This document shows, piece by piece, positions 1-7,794 of a stretch of DNA of 64,000 bases. Position numbers and translations under genes: made by a program. Positions within the stretch are counted from its first letter, which is position 1, and every line of letters begins with the position of its first letter. Under the pieces are notes generated by a model that was not told the origin of the DNA, did no database searches, and was given only the letters and a program-made list of their open reading frames with translations. The DNA is from Marivita sp. XM-24bin2. Its GTDB lineage: Bacteria; Pseudomonadota; Alphaproteobacteria; Rhodobacterales; Rhodobacteraceae. The stretch lies in the NCBI GenBank assembly GCA_003149565.1, contig QCWH01000007.1, forward strand, positions 1 through 64,000, given 5' to 3'.

Positions 1-413
1 TGCCGGGCATGCAGGAGGCGGATGTGATCATTTCGATCACCTCGGCGTTTTCCCCGTCCCTGTTGGCGGATCATGTCAGCCCGGGCGCCCATCTGGCCTG
101 CATGGGTACCGACACAAAAGGCAAGCAGGAGGTCGAGGCGGCACTGCTGGCGCGGGCCAAGGTGTTCACCGATGAGGTCGCGCAGTCGATCAGTATCGGT
201 GAGGCACAGCACGCGGTGGCGGCGGGGCTGATCGCAGAGAGCGACGTGATCGAGATTGGTGCGGTGATCAACGGCACACATGCCGGGCGAACCTCGGACG
301 AGGACATCACACTATTCGATGGAACGGGAGTGGGTCTGCAGGACCTCGCGGTGGCATCCAAAGTGGTAGATCTTGCCGTCGAGCGCGGTCTCGCGATTGA
401 GGTCGACTTCTGA
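1..413 (+). CDS. Ornithine cyclodeaminase / mu-crystallin family protein, 3' part only
   Basis: The gene enters from the left edge, so only about 136 C-terminal residues are visible; the family is usually 310-330 residues. The visible part carries family hallmarks: an ADVII start to the Rossmann strand that detects the nucleotide, a PGAHL...MGTD turn, a stretch with a conserved Asp and GEAQ, and a C-terminal LFDGTGVGLQDLA segment that in the family packs near the substrate. Members are NAD(P)-dependent and act on amino or imino acids (ornithine, alanine, lysine, iminosuccinate). The missing N-terminus prevents choosing among these. No downstream gene is co-directional within 1.4 kb, so this is probably the last gene of its operon. 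Confidence 0.8.
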   Translation, partial: PGMQEADVIISITSAFSPSLLADHVSPGAHLACMGTDTKGKQEVEAALLARAKVFTDEVAQSISIGEAQHAVAAGLIAESDVIEIGAVINGTHAGRTSDEDITLFDGTGVGLQDLAVASKVVDLAVERGLAIEVDF

Positions 414-476
414 GATGGGGTTGCCCGCGTGTCCGGTCTGCTAGGCTGGTGCGCGCTTCTGAATTTCTTAAGTCAC

Positions 477-510
477 AAAAAAGCGCGCCTGGACATGTCC
501 GGGCGCGCTT
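477..510 (-). terminator. Rho-independent terminator of puuD
   Basis: A 30-base near-perfect palindrome (arms AAGCGCGCC and GGCGCGCTT around GGACATGTCC) has a run of A on its left side. Read on the minus strand this gives a GC stem followed by a T run, 29 bases after the puuD stop. It may also stop the plus-strand gene ending at 413. Confidence 0.8.
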
Positions 511-538
511 GTGTTCTAGGTGAGGCTCCGCAGGTATC

Positions 539-1771
539 TCAGCCGTCCTGTGCGGCGCGGAACCAGGCCACGATCTGAGCACGTTGCTCTGTGTCCATCT
601 GGATGGCGTTGGGCGGCGGCATTGCGTGGCTGCGGCCAGCCTGCAGGTAAATCTGCTGTGCGTGTCGTGCGACGTCTGCCTCTGTTTCAAGATAGACACC
701 TTTGGGTGCCCAGCGAATCCCGTCCCACAGCGGCTCACGCGCGTGGCACATGGAGCAATTGCCTTGCACTGCGTTATAGGCGTCTTCGAAACCGTCGGCG
801 GACGCAAAGCGCATCTCGAATTCGGTCATTGGGCGCTCTGCCGCTTCGTCATAGGACTCGGTCCCGCCCAGTGTCGACAACCAGGCGATCACGATAAAGA
901 TCACCACCGTCACTGCCCAGGTCCAATTCGGCCGGCCTTTGCCTGCATGCATGGAGTTGAAGTAATGCCGGATCGTGACCCCCATCAAGAACACCAGCGA
1001 TGCGATCAGCCACGCGAACTCGGTCCCGAAGGCGAGCGGGTAATGGTTGGACAGCATCAGGAAGATCACCGGCAGCGTCAGGTAGTTGTTATGGGTCGAG
1101 CGCAGCTTGGCGATCTTGCCGTATTTCGGGTCAGGCGTGCGACCTGCTTTGAGATCGGCGACGACGATGCGCTGGTTCGGCATGATGATGAAGAACACGT
1201 TGGCGGTCATGATCGTTGCCGTGAACGCGCCCAGATGCAGCAGTGCGGCGCGGCCGGTGAAGACCTGATCATAGCCCCACGCCATTGCCACAAGGATGGC
1301 AAACAGAAGCAGCATCAGCACCGTCGGCTGTTCGCCCAGCGCGGATTTGCACAGGAAATCATAGAGCAACCAACCAATGGTCAGTGACAGCGCCGAAATC
1401 AAAATGCCCTGCCAGAGCGCCAGATCTGCCTTGGTCGGGTCGAGCAGGTACAGCTCACCGCCGACCCAGTAGACAATCATCAAGAGCGCCGCGCCGGACA
1501 GCCAGGTCGTATAGCTTTGCCACTTGTGCCATGTCAGGTGTTCGGGCAGACGCGCGGGGGCCACTAGGTATTTTACCGTATGGTAAAATCCGCCGCCGTG
1601 CACTTCCCATTCTTCTCCATATGCGCCTTCGGGCATGTCGGGTGCGGGCTTCAGCATCAGGTCGAGCGCGATGAAGTAAAAGCTCGCGCCAATCCAGGCC
1701 ATCGCGGTGATCACGTGCAGCCAGCGCACGGCAAAGGCGATCCAGTCCCAGAGAACGGCGAAATCATACAT
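539..1771 (-). CDS. puuD: Urate hydroxylase PuuD, membrane-bound with cytochrome c domain
   Basis: Oxidises urate to 5-hydroxyisourate and passes electrons to the respiratory chain instead of to oxygen. The 410-residue protein has an N-terminal multi-helix membrane region (about residues 1-300; starts with WDWIAFAVRWLHVITAMAWIG), the urate-oxidase domain of this family. A C-terminal class I cytochrome c domain has the haem motif C339-S-M-C342-H343. Both parts and the length are typical for PuuD. The product would feed UraH and the PuuE-UraD fusion encoded 4 kb downstream. It is transcribed divergently from the LysR gene at 1871 across about 100 bases, so that regulator is a plausible controller. 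Confidence 0.93.
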   Translation of the reverse strand: MYDFAVLWDWIAFAVRWLHVITAMAWIGASFYFIALDLMLKPAPDMPEGAYGEEWEVHGGGFYHTVKYLVAPARLPEHLTWHKWQSYTTWLSGAALLMIVYWVGGELYLLDPTKADLALWQGILISALSLTIGWLLYDFLCKSALGEQPTVLMLLLFAILVAMAWGYDQVFTGRAALLHLGAFTATIMTANVFFIIMPNQRIVVADLKAGRTPDPKYGKIAKLRSTHNNYLTLPVIFLMLSNHYPLAFGTEFAWLIASLVFLMGVTIRHYFNSMHAGKGRPNWTWAVTVVIFIVIAWLSTLGGTESYDEAAERPMTEFEMRFASADGFEDAYNAVQGNCSMCHAREPLWDGIRWAPKGVYLETEADVARHAQQIYLQAGRSHAMPPPNAIQMDTEQRAQIVAWFRAAQDG

Positions 1772-1870
1772 GGCGAGGGCTCCCGTTGAGAGGTTTGCGC
1801 CAGACTAGCGACAGAGCCATTCTTCTGCTATTCCGATGAAACTCCAAGCTGTATCAAAAATCTGCGAATA

Positions 1871-2779
1871 ATGTCCTATCTCGACAACATCCGAACCTTC
1901 GTGCGTGTCTATGAATTGGGCAGCATGTCAGCTGCAGGTCGGGATCTGCGCATTTCTCCGGCGGTGACATCCACCCGGATTGCCCAGTTGGAGGATCACC
2001 TTTCGGTGCGGCTGTTTCAGCGGACGACCCGGAACCTCACGCCTACAGAGCAGGGCCGGCTTTTCTACGCGGGTGCGGTTGAGGTTCTTGAAGCGGTTGA
2101 GTTGGCCGAGGCGCAGGTGGTCGAGATCACCGAGAATCCGCGTGGATCAATTTACGTAGCAGCGCCTCTTGGTGTGGGGCGCCGCCTGATTGCGCCGCAG
2201 GTGCCGGCCTTTATCGAGCAGTATCCCGAGGTGTCCGTACGGTTGCGCCTGACGGACCGTAAGGTTGACCTGACGACGGAGGGTCTCGATCTGGCGTTCT
2301 TTTTGGGCGAGCCTGAAGACAGCACGCTGCGCATCCGCAAGATTGCCGACGTGGACCGCGTGCTCTGCGCGGCACCCGCTTATGTGAAATCACGCGGGCA
2401 TCCGAACTCGGGAGACGAGCTGATTTCGCAGAACCACGAATGCCTGAACCTGCGGTTTCCGGGCGCGACCGAGTTCCAGTGGCGGCTGCAGACGCGGGAC
2501 GGGCCCAAGCGCTTCAAGGTGAAGGGCCGATACGAATCCGATGATGGCGATGTGTTGACTGACTGGGCGCTTGAGGGGCACGGTATTGCACTTAAGCCGG
2601 TGTTTGAGGTCGCTGACCACCTGCGCTCTGGCCGTCTTGTCGCGGTTGCCAAGCAGACCCCGCCCGTTCCTGTGCAGATGGCCTGCCTTTTTACCCACCG
2701 GCGCCGGCAAGACCCGAAAACACGTCTGTTCATGGATTTTGTCATCGGGCGCATCGGTACGGCGATCAAGAACGCCTGA
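1871..2779 (+). CDS. LysR-family transcriptional regulator
   Basis: A 302-residue LTTR with an N-terminal winged helix-turn-helix (about residues 1-60, including SAAGRDLRISPAVTSTRIAQ and RLFQRTTR) and a C-terminal periplasmic-binding-like effector domain. It is head-to-head with puuD, the usual arrangement for an LTTR controlling its neighbour; control of puuD or urate genes is inference. It belongs to the subgroup whose HTH starts with a YLDNIRTFVRV-like helix, which gives no effector assignment. Confidence 0.9.
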   Translation: MSYLDNIRTFVRVYELGSMSAAGRDLRISPAVTSTRIAQLEDHLSVRLFQRTTRNLTPTEQGRLFYAGAVEVLEAVELAEAQVVEITENPRGSIYVAAPLGVGRRLIAPQVPAFIEQYPEVSVRLRLTDRKVDLTTEGLDLAFFLGEPEDSTLRIRKIADVDRVLCAAPAYVKSRGHPNSGDELISQNHECLNLRFPGATEFQWRLQTRDGPKRFKVKGRYESDDGDVLTDWALEGHGIALKPVFEVADHLRSGRLVAVAKQTPPVPVQMACLFTHRRRQDPKTRLFMDFVIGRIGTAIKNA

Positions 2780-2799
2780 CCGCGCAAAGGATGCCAAGC

Positions 2800-3516
2800 T
2801 TAGATTGCGGCCTGATGCCGTGCCAGTTGGGTGGTTTTGGAGACCTCGGCAAAGCTGCTGCGGATCAGCCATTTGGTCAGTGTGCGTTCCATCAGATCAT
2901 GCCCCGTCAGGGAAATGCGTCCCGCGTCAATCTCGGTTTCGAAGGTCGAGTGTCCCATCCATGCGGATGTCAGAGAGCGGAGTTCGCACACGACGAACAG
3001 ATCAACGTCGAATTTGGGATCGGTGTAACAAAGGTCGGTTTCCTCACCCGGTTTCGCAACAAGCCAATAATTTGCCGTTTCATTCGGCGCATCATTCAGA
3101 ATGAACTGGATCACGCATTTCGGCTTGGGCAATTGGAGCCGGTCGATCTTGCCCCGGATTTTCCACATCAGGAGACGTGCATCGAGATTCTGAAGAGACA
3201 CTTCGCAATCGATGTTGCGATGCGCCCATTCGCCCAGCCCCCTGATCAAAGGCTCCAATTCGTCAGCAAGCGGCGTGGTCAGATATTCGGCATGACTGGA
3301 ACGGTCGCCCTGGCGCATGACCAGCCCGTTGGCTTCCATCTCTTTCAGGCGTTTGGACAGGAGGCCTGGAGACATGCCGGGAACACCGCGCTGAATTTCG
3401 TTGAAGCGGGTCGATCCGGACCACATTTCGCAGAGTAAGAGCATGGTCCAGCGCGGCTCAAGCAGACTGGCCGCCATCGCGACCGGGCAGAACTTCGGAT
3501 AATTCGACTCTGACAT
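2800..3516 (-). CDS. HxlR-family regulator with C-terminal SCP2-like domain
   Basis: Residues 1-100 form an HxlR winged helix: a Cys-Pro near the start (KFCPVAMA), PRWTMLLL, a STRFNEIQRGVPGMSPGLLSKRLKEM recognition region, then a beta wing and GEWAHRN. The remaining 130 residues resemble the SCP2/sterol-carrier extension seen in many long HxlR proteins (238 residues against about 120 for short ones). The gene is divergent from the tautomerase gene at 3669 with a 150-base spacer, so it probably controls that small operon. It converges with the LysR gene. Confidence 0.85.
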   Translation of the reverse strand: MSESNYPKFCPVAMAASLLEPRWTMLLLCEMWSGSTRFNEIQRGVPGMSPGLLSKRLKEMEANGLVMRQGDRSSHAEYLTTPLADELEPLIRGLGEWAHRNIDCEVSLQNLDARLLMWKIRGKIDRLQLPKPKCVIQFILNDAPNETANYWLVAKPGEETDLCYTDPKFDVDLFVVCELRSLTSAWMGHSTFETEIDAGRISLTGHDLMERTLTKWLIRSSFAEVSKTTQLARHQAAI

Positions 3517-3668
3517 ATCGGCACCTCCAGCTGCAGCAAAGCATCTTGGGCAGATGTGAGTCTACTTCAGAAACTATAGTGGATTCACTCCATTTGCAGA
3601 ACTGGTTTGCGCCGCGCGACCAGTGCGAGCCTTGGTTTACCAGAAACTGAATGCAACGGAGGTGAACC

Positions 3669-3884
3669 ATGCCACTGGTAGATATCGAAGTGATCGAAGG
3701 TGTTTTTGACGACGCGCAAAAGGCCCAGATGATCGAGAAGGTGACCAATGCGATGGTCGAGGTTGAGGGCGAAAACATGCGCCCGGTGACCTGGGTGCGG
3801 GTCAAGGAAGTCCGCAGCGGCCATTGGGGGATCGGCGGTGACACTCCCAGCGCGGACGACATCAAGTCGATGGCCGCTGGCTGA
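3669..3884 (+). CDS. 4-oxalocrotonate tautomerase family protein
   Basis: A 71-residue protein beginning Met-Pro, so Met removal would expose the catalytic N-terminal proline of the tautomerase superfamily. The length and the pattern MPLVDIEVIEGVF...KVTNAMVEV...VTWVRVKEV fit the 4-OT fold. A strong Shine-Dalgarno (GGAGGTGAACC) precedes the ATG. It is the first gene of a probable operon with the OsmC-like gene at 3955 and the methyltransferase at 4473. The substrate is unknown; such enzymes isomerise enol/keto forms of unsaturated acids or act in electrophile detoxification. Confidence 0.85.
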   Translation: MPLVDIEVIEGVFDDAQKAQMIEKVTNAMVEVEGENMRPVTWVRVKEVRSGHWGIGGDTPSADDIKSMAAG

Positions 3885-3954
3885 GACGATCTTTGGCCGG
3901 CTCGCCATATTTCATGTGCGATCCGGCCTGTTCCCAAAACAAGGAGACCCTGTA

Positions 3955-4473
3955 ATGGACCGGAATACCCATGCCCGCCAAGCGCAGCTAAGGGCGCAAG
4001 CTATTTATCTAGAGCGTCCCGAGAGTGCCCAAACCGTTCATCGCGGATCGGCAATGGTGCGCGACGGGCTGACCTGCACCTACGAGCAAGACGGACACCG
4101 CGTTGTTCTTGATATGCCACATGCGATTGGGGGCAGCGATGATGGTCCGCCGCCTGGATTTTACGCAAGAGCGGGGATTTGTGGCTGTCTTGCGATCGGG
4201 ATCAAGATGACCGCTGCGCGGGAAAACCTGCATCTGGACACAGTGACGGTCAGGATCGAACAAGACTGGGACAACCGCGGCGTGCTGGGCATGGAGGGTG
4301 CGAACCCGGTTGCAAGCGACACACGCATTTGCATCGACATCGCAAGTCCGGCTTCTGAGGACGCGATTTCAGACATGGTCGCCCGGGCGCTGAACAGCGA
4401 TCCGTGGTTCCTTGCATATCGGGATGCCCAACCGGTGCACACCGCTGTTTCGGTTGGTGCGGACGTTGTGTGA
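3955..4473 (+). CDS. OsmC-family protein
   Basis: A 172-residue protein with the OsmC/Ohr layout: an N-terminal beta segment, a central PPPGFYARAGICGCLAIGIKMTAA-type helix carrying cysteine near its start, and a C-terminal alpha/beta half. OsmC-like proteins reduce organic hydroperoxides with a Cys pair; here the central helix shows closely spaced cysteines (ICGC), and I could not identify a clear second catalytic Cys downstream. I chose ATG 3955 because it follows an AAGGAG site; the frame is open upstream but without a good start. The stop overlaps the methyltransferase start (TGATG). Confidence 0.75.
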   Translation: MDRNTHARQAQLRAQAIYLERPESAQTVHRGSAMVRDGLTCTYEQDGHRVVLDMPHAIGGSDDGPPPGFYARAGICGCLAIGIKMTAARENLHLDTVTVRIEQDWDNRGVLGMEGANPVASDTRICIDIASPASEDAISDMVARALNSDPWFLAYRDAQPVHTAVSVGADVV

Positions 4474-5300
4474 TGGACGCGCGACTTCAATTGCGTGTGC
4501 AGCGATACGGCTGGGATGCCGCAGCTTTGCACTATCACGCGTCATGGGCCGATCAACTGCGCCCCGCGCATGATCTCTTGCTTCACATGGCGGATATCAA
4601 GGCGGGACAGAGTGTGGTTGAGACAGCCTGCGGGAGTGGTCTGGTCACATTGCGACTGGCTGAGGCGGTTGGTGCGGATGGCTTTGTCTTGGCCACGGAC
4701 CTGTCGCAAGGCATGATCGACGACTTGACGGAGCGGCTGGGCAGAACCGAGAAGACGCATGTCAAAGCGGACCGTATGGCGGTCGAGATCCTCGATCTGC
4801 CAGACGGGAGCTTCGACGCCGCAATTTGCGCGCTTGGTCTGATGTATACGCCTGACCCCGCCGCGGCTGTTTCGGAAATGGCCCGTGTGACCAGTGCTGG
4901 TGGCGTGGTGGCTGCGAATGTTTGGGGCGAGCGCCGCAATTGTGGCTGGGCCGACGTGTTTCCGATCGTCGATGCCCATGTGGCATCTGAGGTTTGTCCG
5001 ATGTTTTTCGGAACCGGCATGCCCGGGGTGCTCAGACAAATTTTTGAGGATGCGGGATTGGAACAGGTCACAGAGCACCGCCACCGCGAGACACTGGTCT
5101 TTCAGACCGAAACAGAGATCCTGGACGCCGTGCTGTTGGGAGGGCCGGTGGCCCTTGCCGTCAAACGATTTTCAGAACCGGTTTGGGATGAGGTGCGACA
5201 TGCATTCCTCACCTCCGTCGCGGATTTCCGAAACTGTGACGGCAGCTATGGCATTCCCGGAGAGTTTGTCACCGTGCGGGGTGTCCGCGCATTGCACTAG
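4473..5300 (+). CDS. Class I SAM-dependent methyltransferase
   Basis: A 275-residue methyltransferase of the Methyltransf_11/25 type. Motif I is VVETACGSGLVTL, followed by an acidic residue ending strand 2 (ATDLSQGMI), a post-motif LDLPDGSFDAAICALGLMYTPD and EMARVTSAGGVVAANVW, so the SAM-binding core is complete. The start at 4473 is translationally coupled to the OsmC-like gene by an ATGA-type overlap. The substrate is unknown. With the tautomerase and OsmC-like protein it may form a detoxification or secondary-metabolite module under the HxlR regulator (inference). Confidence 0.82.
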   Translation: MDARLQLRVQRYGWDAAALHYHASWADQLRPAHDLLLHMADIKAGQSVVETACGSGLVTLRLAEAVGADGFVLATDLSQGMIDDLTERLGRTEKTHVKADRMAVEILDLPDGSFDAAICALGLMYTPDPAAAVSEMARVTSAGGVVAANVWGERRNCGWADVFPIVDAHVASEVCPMFFGTGMPGVLRQIFEDAGLEQVTEHRHRETLVFQTETEILDAVLLGGPVALAVKRFSEPVWDEVRHAFLTSVADFRNCDGSYGIPGEFVTVRGVRALH

Positions 5301-5324
5301 GTCGTTGGTCACGCTGCCTTTGGA

Positions 5325-5681
5325 TTAGCTGCCCCGATAGGTCGAATACCCATATGGCGACAGCAGGAGCGGCACGTGGTAATGCGCGGCCGCGTCTGAC
5401 ATGCCGAACCGGATTGGTACTTCGTCAAGGAACAGGGGATCGTCGCCTGCTTGGCCCGTCGCCCGCAGATAATCACCCGCGAAGAATACCAGCTCATAGG
5501 TGCCTGTCTGAAAGGTGTCACTTGGGAGGATTGGGCTGTCGGTGCGGCCGTCATCATTGGTGACGGTTTCGGTAATTTGTGTGCGCTCACCATCGCTCAA
5601 TCGGTGCAGCACGATCCTGATGCCTTTGGCCGGGCATCCTTTGGCGGTGTCCAGAACATGGGTTGTCAAATAGCCGGACAT
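5325..5681 (-). CDS. uraH: 5-hydroxyisourate hydrolase (transthyretin-like)
   Basis: Hydrolyses 5-hydroxyisourate, the PuuD product, to OHCU. The 118-residue protein has the HIUase signatures: [11 protein letters not shown] near the N-terminus (active-site His), an internal DGRT segment, and the diagnostic C-terminal tetrapeptide YRGS that separates hydrolases from transthyretins. It is head-to-head with the puuE-uraD fusion that takes the next step, sharing a 148-base control region. Confidence 0.95.
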   Translation of the reverse strand: MSGYLTTHVLDTAKGCPAKGIRIVLHRLSDGERTQITETVTNDDGRTDSPILPSDTFQTGTYELVFFAGDYLRATGQAGDDPLFLDEVPIRFGMSDAAAHYHVPLLLSPYGYSTYRGS

Positions 5682-5717
5682 CAGAGCCTCCTGTCATCAG
5701 TTGCCTCTTTATGCAGC

Positions 5718-5732
5718 CATTCGCGCCGAATG
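5718..5732. promoter_or_regulatory. Palindrome in the uraH / puuE-uraD divergent region, candidate operator
   Basis: CATTCG-CGC-CGAATG is a perfect 6-base inverted repeat with a 3-base spacer, 37 bases upstream of uraH and 98 bases upstream of the fusion gene. A related imperfect element (ATTCGGAAT) lies near 5790. It could bind the urate-pathway regulator; nothing in the sequence proves this. Confidence 0.4.
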
Positions 5733-5829
5733 CACAAACCAGAAGCGATTTGAGACAGCTTTTGGGATTTCTTGAAAAACGGATTGCATTATTCGGAATA
5801 TAGAGAGGACCAATCAGGAGGACCCCGAC

Positions 5830-7242
5830 GTGCAACGCTATCCCCGTGACATGACAGGATATGGTGCCAACCCGCCCAAGGCCAATTGGCCGGGTGGTGC
5901 AAAGATCGCTGTGCAGATCGTGCTGAACTATGAAGAGGGCGGTGAGAACAACATCCTGCACGGGGATGCTGCCTCTGAAGCCTTCCTGTCCGAGATCACT
6001 GGCGCGCAGCCCTGGCCGGGGATGCGACATTGGAACATGGAGTCGATCTACGAATACGGGTCGCGCGCCGGTTTCTGGCGTCTGCACCGGATGATGAAGG
6101 ATCTGCCGATCACCATCTACGGCGTCGCCACCGCCCTTGCCCGCGCGCCCGAGCAGGTCGCCGCGATGAAGGATGCCGGTTGGGAAATCGCGTCCCACGG
6201 CCTGAAGTGGGTCGAACACAAGGACATGCCCGAAGAGGAAGAGCGCGCGCAGATCGTCGAAGCGATCCGCCTGCACACTGAAGTTGTCGGGGAACCGCCA
6301 AAGGGCTGGTACACCGGGCGCTGTTCGAACAACACGGTGCGCCTCGTCGCGGAGCAGGGCGGGTTCGACTACGTCGCCGACAGCTATGCCGACGATCTGC
6401 CTTATTGGATGCGCTTCGGCGAGATTGACCAACTGATCATGCCCTACACGATGGACTGCAACGACATGCGGTTCGGCATTCAGGCGGGCTATACCAACGG
6501 CGACCAGTTCGAAAGCTATCTGAAGGACAGCTTTGATTACCTTTATGCCGAAGGTGTCGAGGGATCGCCCAAGATGCTCTCCATTGGTCTGCATTGCCGA
6601 ATTGTCGGTCGCCCGGGTCGCGCCGCCGCGTTGAAGCGCGCGCTCAATTACATGGCCGGGCATGAGGGCGTCTGGTTCGCCACCCGCCAGCAGATCGCGC
6701 AGCACTGGGCCAAGGAGCATCCGGCCCCCATTGCGCAGCGCCCGTCCGAGATGACCCAAGAGGAGTTCGTCGCGGCCTTTGGTGGTATCTTCGAACATTC
6801 CCCGTGGATCGCCGAACGCGCCTGTGCCTTCGAATCCGGCCCGACCCATGATACGGCGCGCGGTGTGCACAGCCTGCTCTGCCGCGCCTTCCGCAGCGCG
6901 TCGGATGACGAACGCCTCGGCGTGCTGAACGCCCACCCCGATCTGGCTGGCAAACTCGCCGCCGCCGGACGTCTGACTGCTGAGTCCAGCGCGGAACAGG
7001 CCGGTGCGGGCCTCGATATGCTGACCGACGACGAACGTGCGACGTTCCAGAAGCTGAACGCCGACTATGTCGCGCGCCATGGTTTCCCGTTCATCATCGC
7101 AGTCAAGGACAACACCAAGGCGTCGATCCTTGAGGCGTTCCACCGCCGCATCGGCAATGACCGCGACACCGAATTCGGCGAGGCCTGCCGTCAGGTTGAA
7201 CGCATCGCCGAGTTGCGGCTGCTTGAGAAGCTTGGCGCATGA
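5830..7242 (+). CDS. puuE-uraD: PuuE allantoinase fused to OHCU decarboxylase (UraD)
   Basis: A 470-residue fusion. Residues about 1-300 are a polysaccharide-deacetylase-type allantoinase (PuuE; YPRDMTGYG start, NYEEGGE, EIASHGLKW, TGRCSNNTVRL, LHCRIVGRPGRA), which opens S-allantoin to allantoate without being related to the DAL/AllB allantoinase. Residues about 310-470 are an OHCU decarboxylase with the catalytic NAHPDLAGK motif and FPFIIAVKD. The two domains catalyse adjacent steps of urate breakdown. The start is GTG at 5830, 8 bases after an AGGAGG site; no better ATG exists nearby. The stop overlaps allA by four bases. Confidence 0.93.
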   Translation: MQRYPRDMTGYGANPPKANWPGGAKIAVQIVLNYEEGGENNILHGDAASEAFLSEITGAQPWPGMRHWNMESIYEYGSRAGFWRLHRMMKDLPITIYGVATALARAPEQVAAMKDAGWEIASHGLKWVEHKDMPEEEERAQIVEAIRLHTEVVGEPPKGWYTGRCSNNTVRLVAEQGGFDYVADSYADDLPYWMRFGEIDQLIMPYTMDCNDMRFGIQAGYTNGDQFESYLKDSFDYLYAEGVEGSPKMLSIGLHCRIVGRPGRAAALKRALNYMAGHEGVWFATRQQIAQHWAKEHPAPIAQRPSEMTQEEFVAAFGGIFEHSPWIAERACAFESGPTHDTARGVHSLLCRAFRSASDDERLGVLNAHPDLAGKLAAAGRLTAESSAEQAGAGLDMLTDDERATFQKLNADYVARHGFPFIIAVKDNTKASILEAFHRRIGNDRDTEFGEACRQVERIAELRLLEKLGA

Positions 7243-7730
7243 CCCGACAGATCAAAACAGAGCCGCTGACGGCAGAGGCGTTCGCCCCGTTTGGAGACCT
7301 GCTCGATTGTGCGGGTGATCCGGACAAGATCATCAATCAGGGCCTTTGCGGCCGCTACCACGACCGCGCGACGCTCGACTTCGCTGATGGCCGCGCTGGG
7401 ATCAGCATATTCAAAGCCGAGCTGCGCAGCCTGCCCTATACGCTTGACCTGCTGGAACGGCACCCGTTGGGCAGTCAGGCTTTTGTGCCTATGAGCCATG
7501 ATCCCTTTCTGGTGATCGTCGCCCCAGACAAGGATGGCAAACCCGGCATGCCGCGCGCCTTCCTGACCCAAGCTGGACAAGCGATCAACTTTCACCGCAA
7601 CACCTGGCACGGGGTTCTGACCCCGCTGGCAGGCAGCGGCCTCTTTGCCGTCATCGACCGGATCGGGGACGGGAACAATCTGCAAGAACATTGGCTCGAC
7701 ACCCCCTACGAGGTGCTCGAAGCGACATAA
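7239..7730 (+). CDS. allA: Ureidoglycolate lyase
   Basis: Splits ureidoglycolate into glyoxylate and urea. The 163-residue cupin-fold protein has the AllA pattern: EAFAPFGDLLD start, GISIFKAE, ERHPLGSQAFVPM, FLVIVAP, FHRNTWHGVL (a metal/active-site His region) and FAVIDR. The length matches AllA (about 160-170). It is translationally coupled to puuE-uraD (ATGA overlap) and upstream of the permease gene. An allantoicase gene, needed between allantoinase and this enzyme, is not in the window. Confidence 0.93.
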   Translation: MTRQIKTEPLTAEAFAPFGDLLDCAGDPDKIINQGLCGRYHDRATLDFADGRAGISIFKAELRSLPYTLDLLERHPLGSQAFVPMSHDPFLVIVAPDKDGKPGMPRAFLTQAGQAINFHRNTWHGVLTPLAGSGLFAVIDRIGDGNNLQEHWLDTPYEVLEAT

Positions 7731-7794
7731 TGGACCGGACGCCGATGAGGAGAGGCGGACGGCAAAAACCAATGGTTACGAGGGAGAAGGAACC

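Noticed and set aside
5587-7143. Long minus-strand open frame of over 500 codons opposite puuE-uraD
   Set aside because: It lies wholly antisense to a gene with clear domains; the translated product has no recognisable domain and is a high-GC mirror frame.
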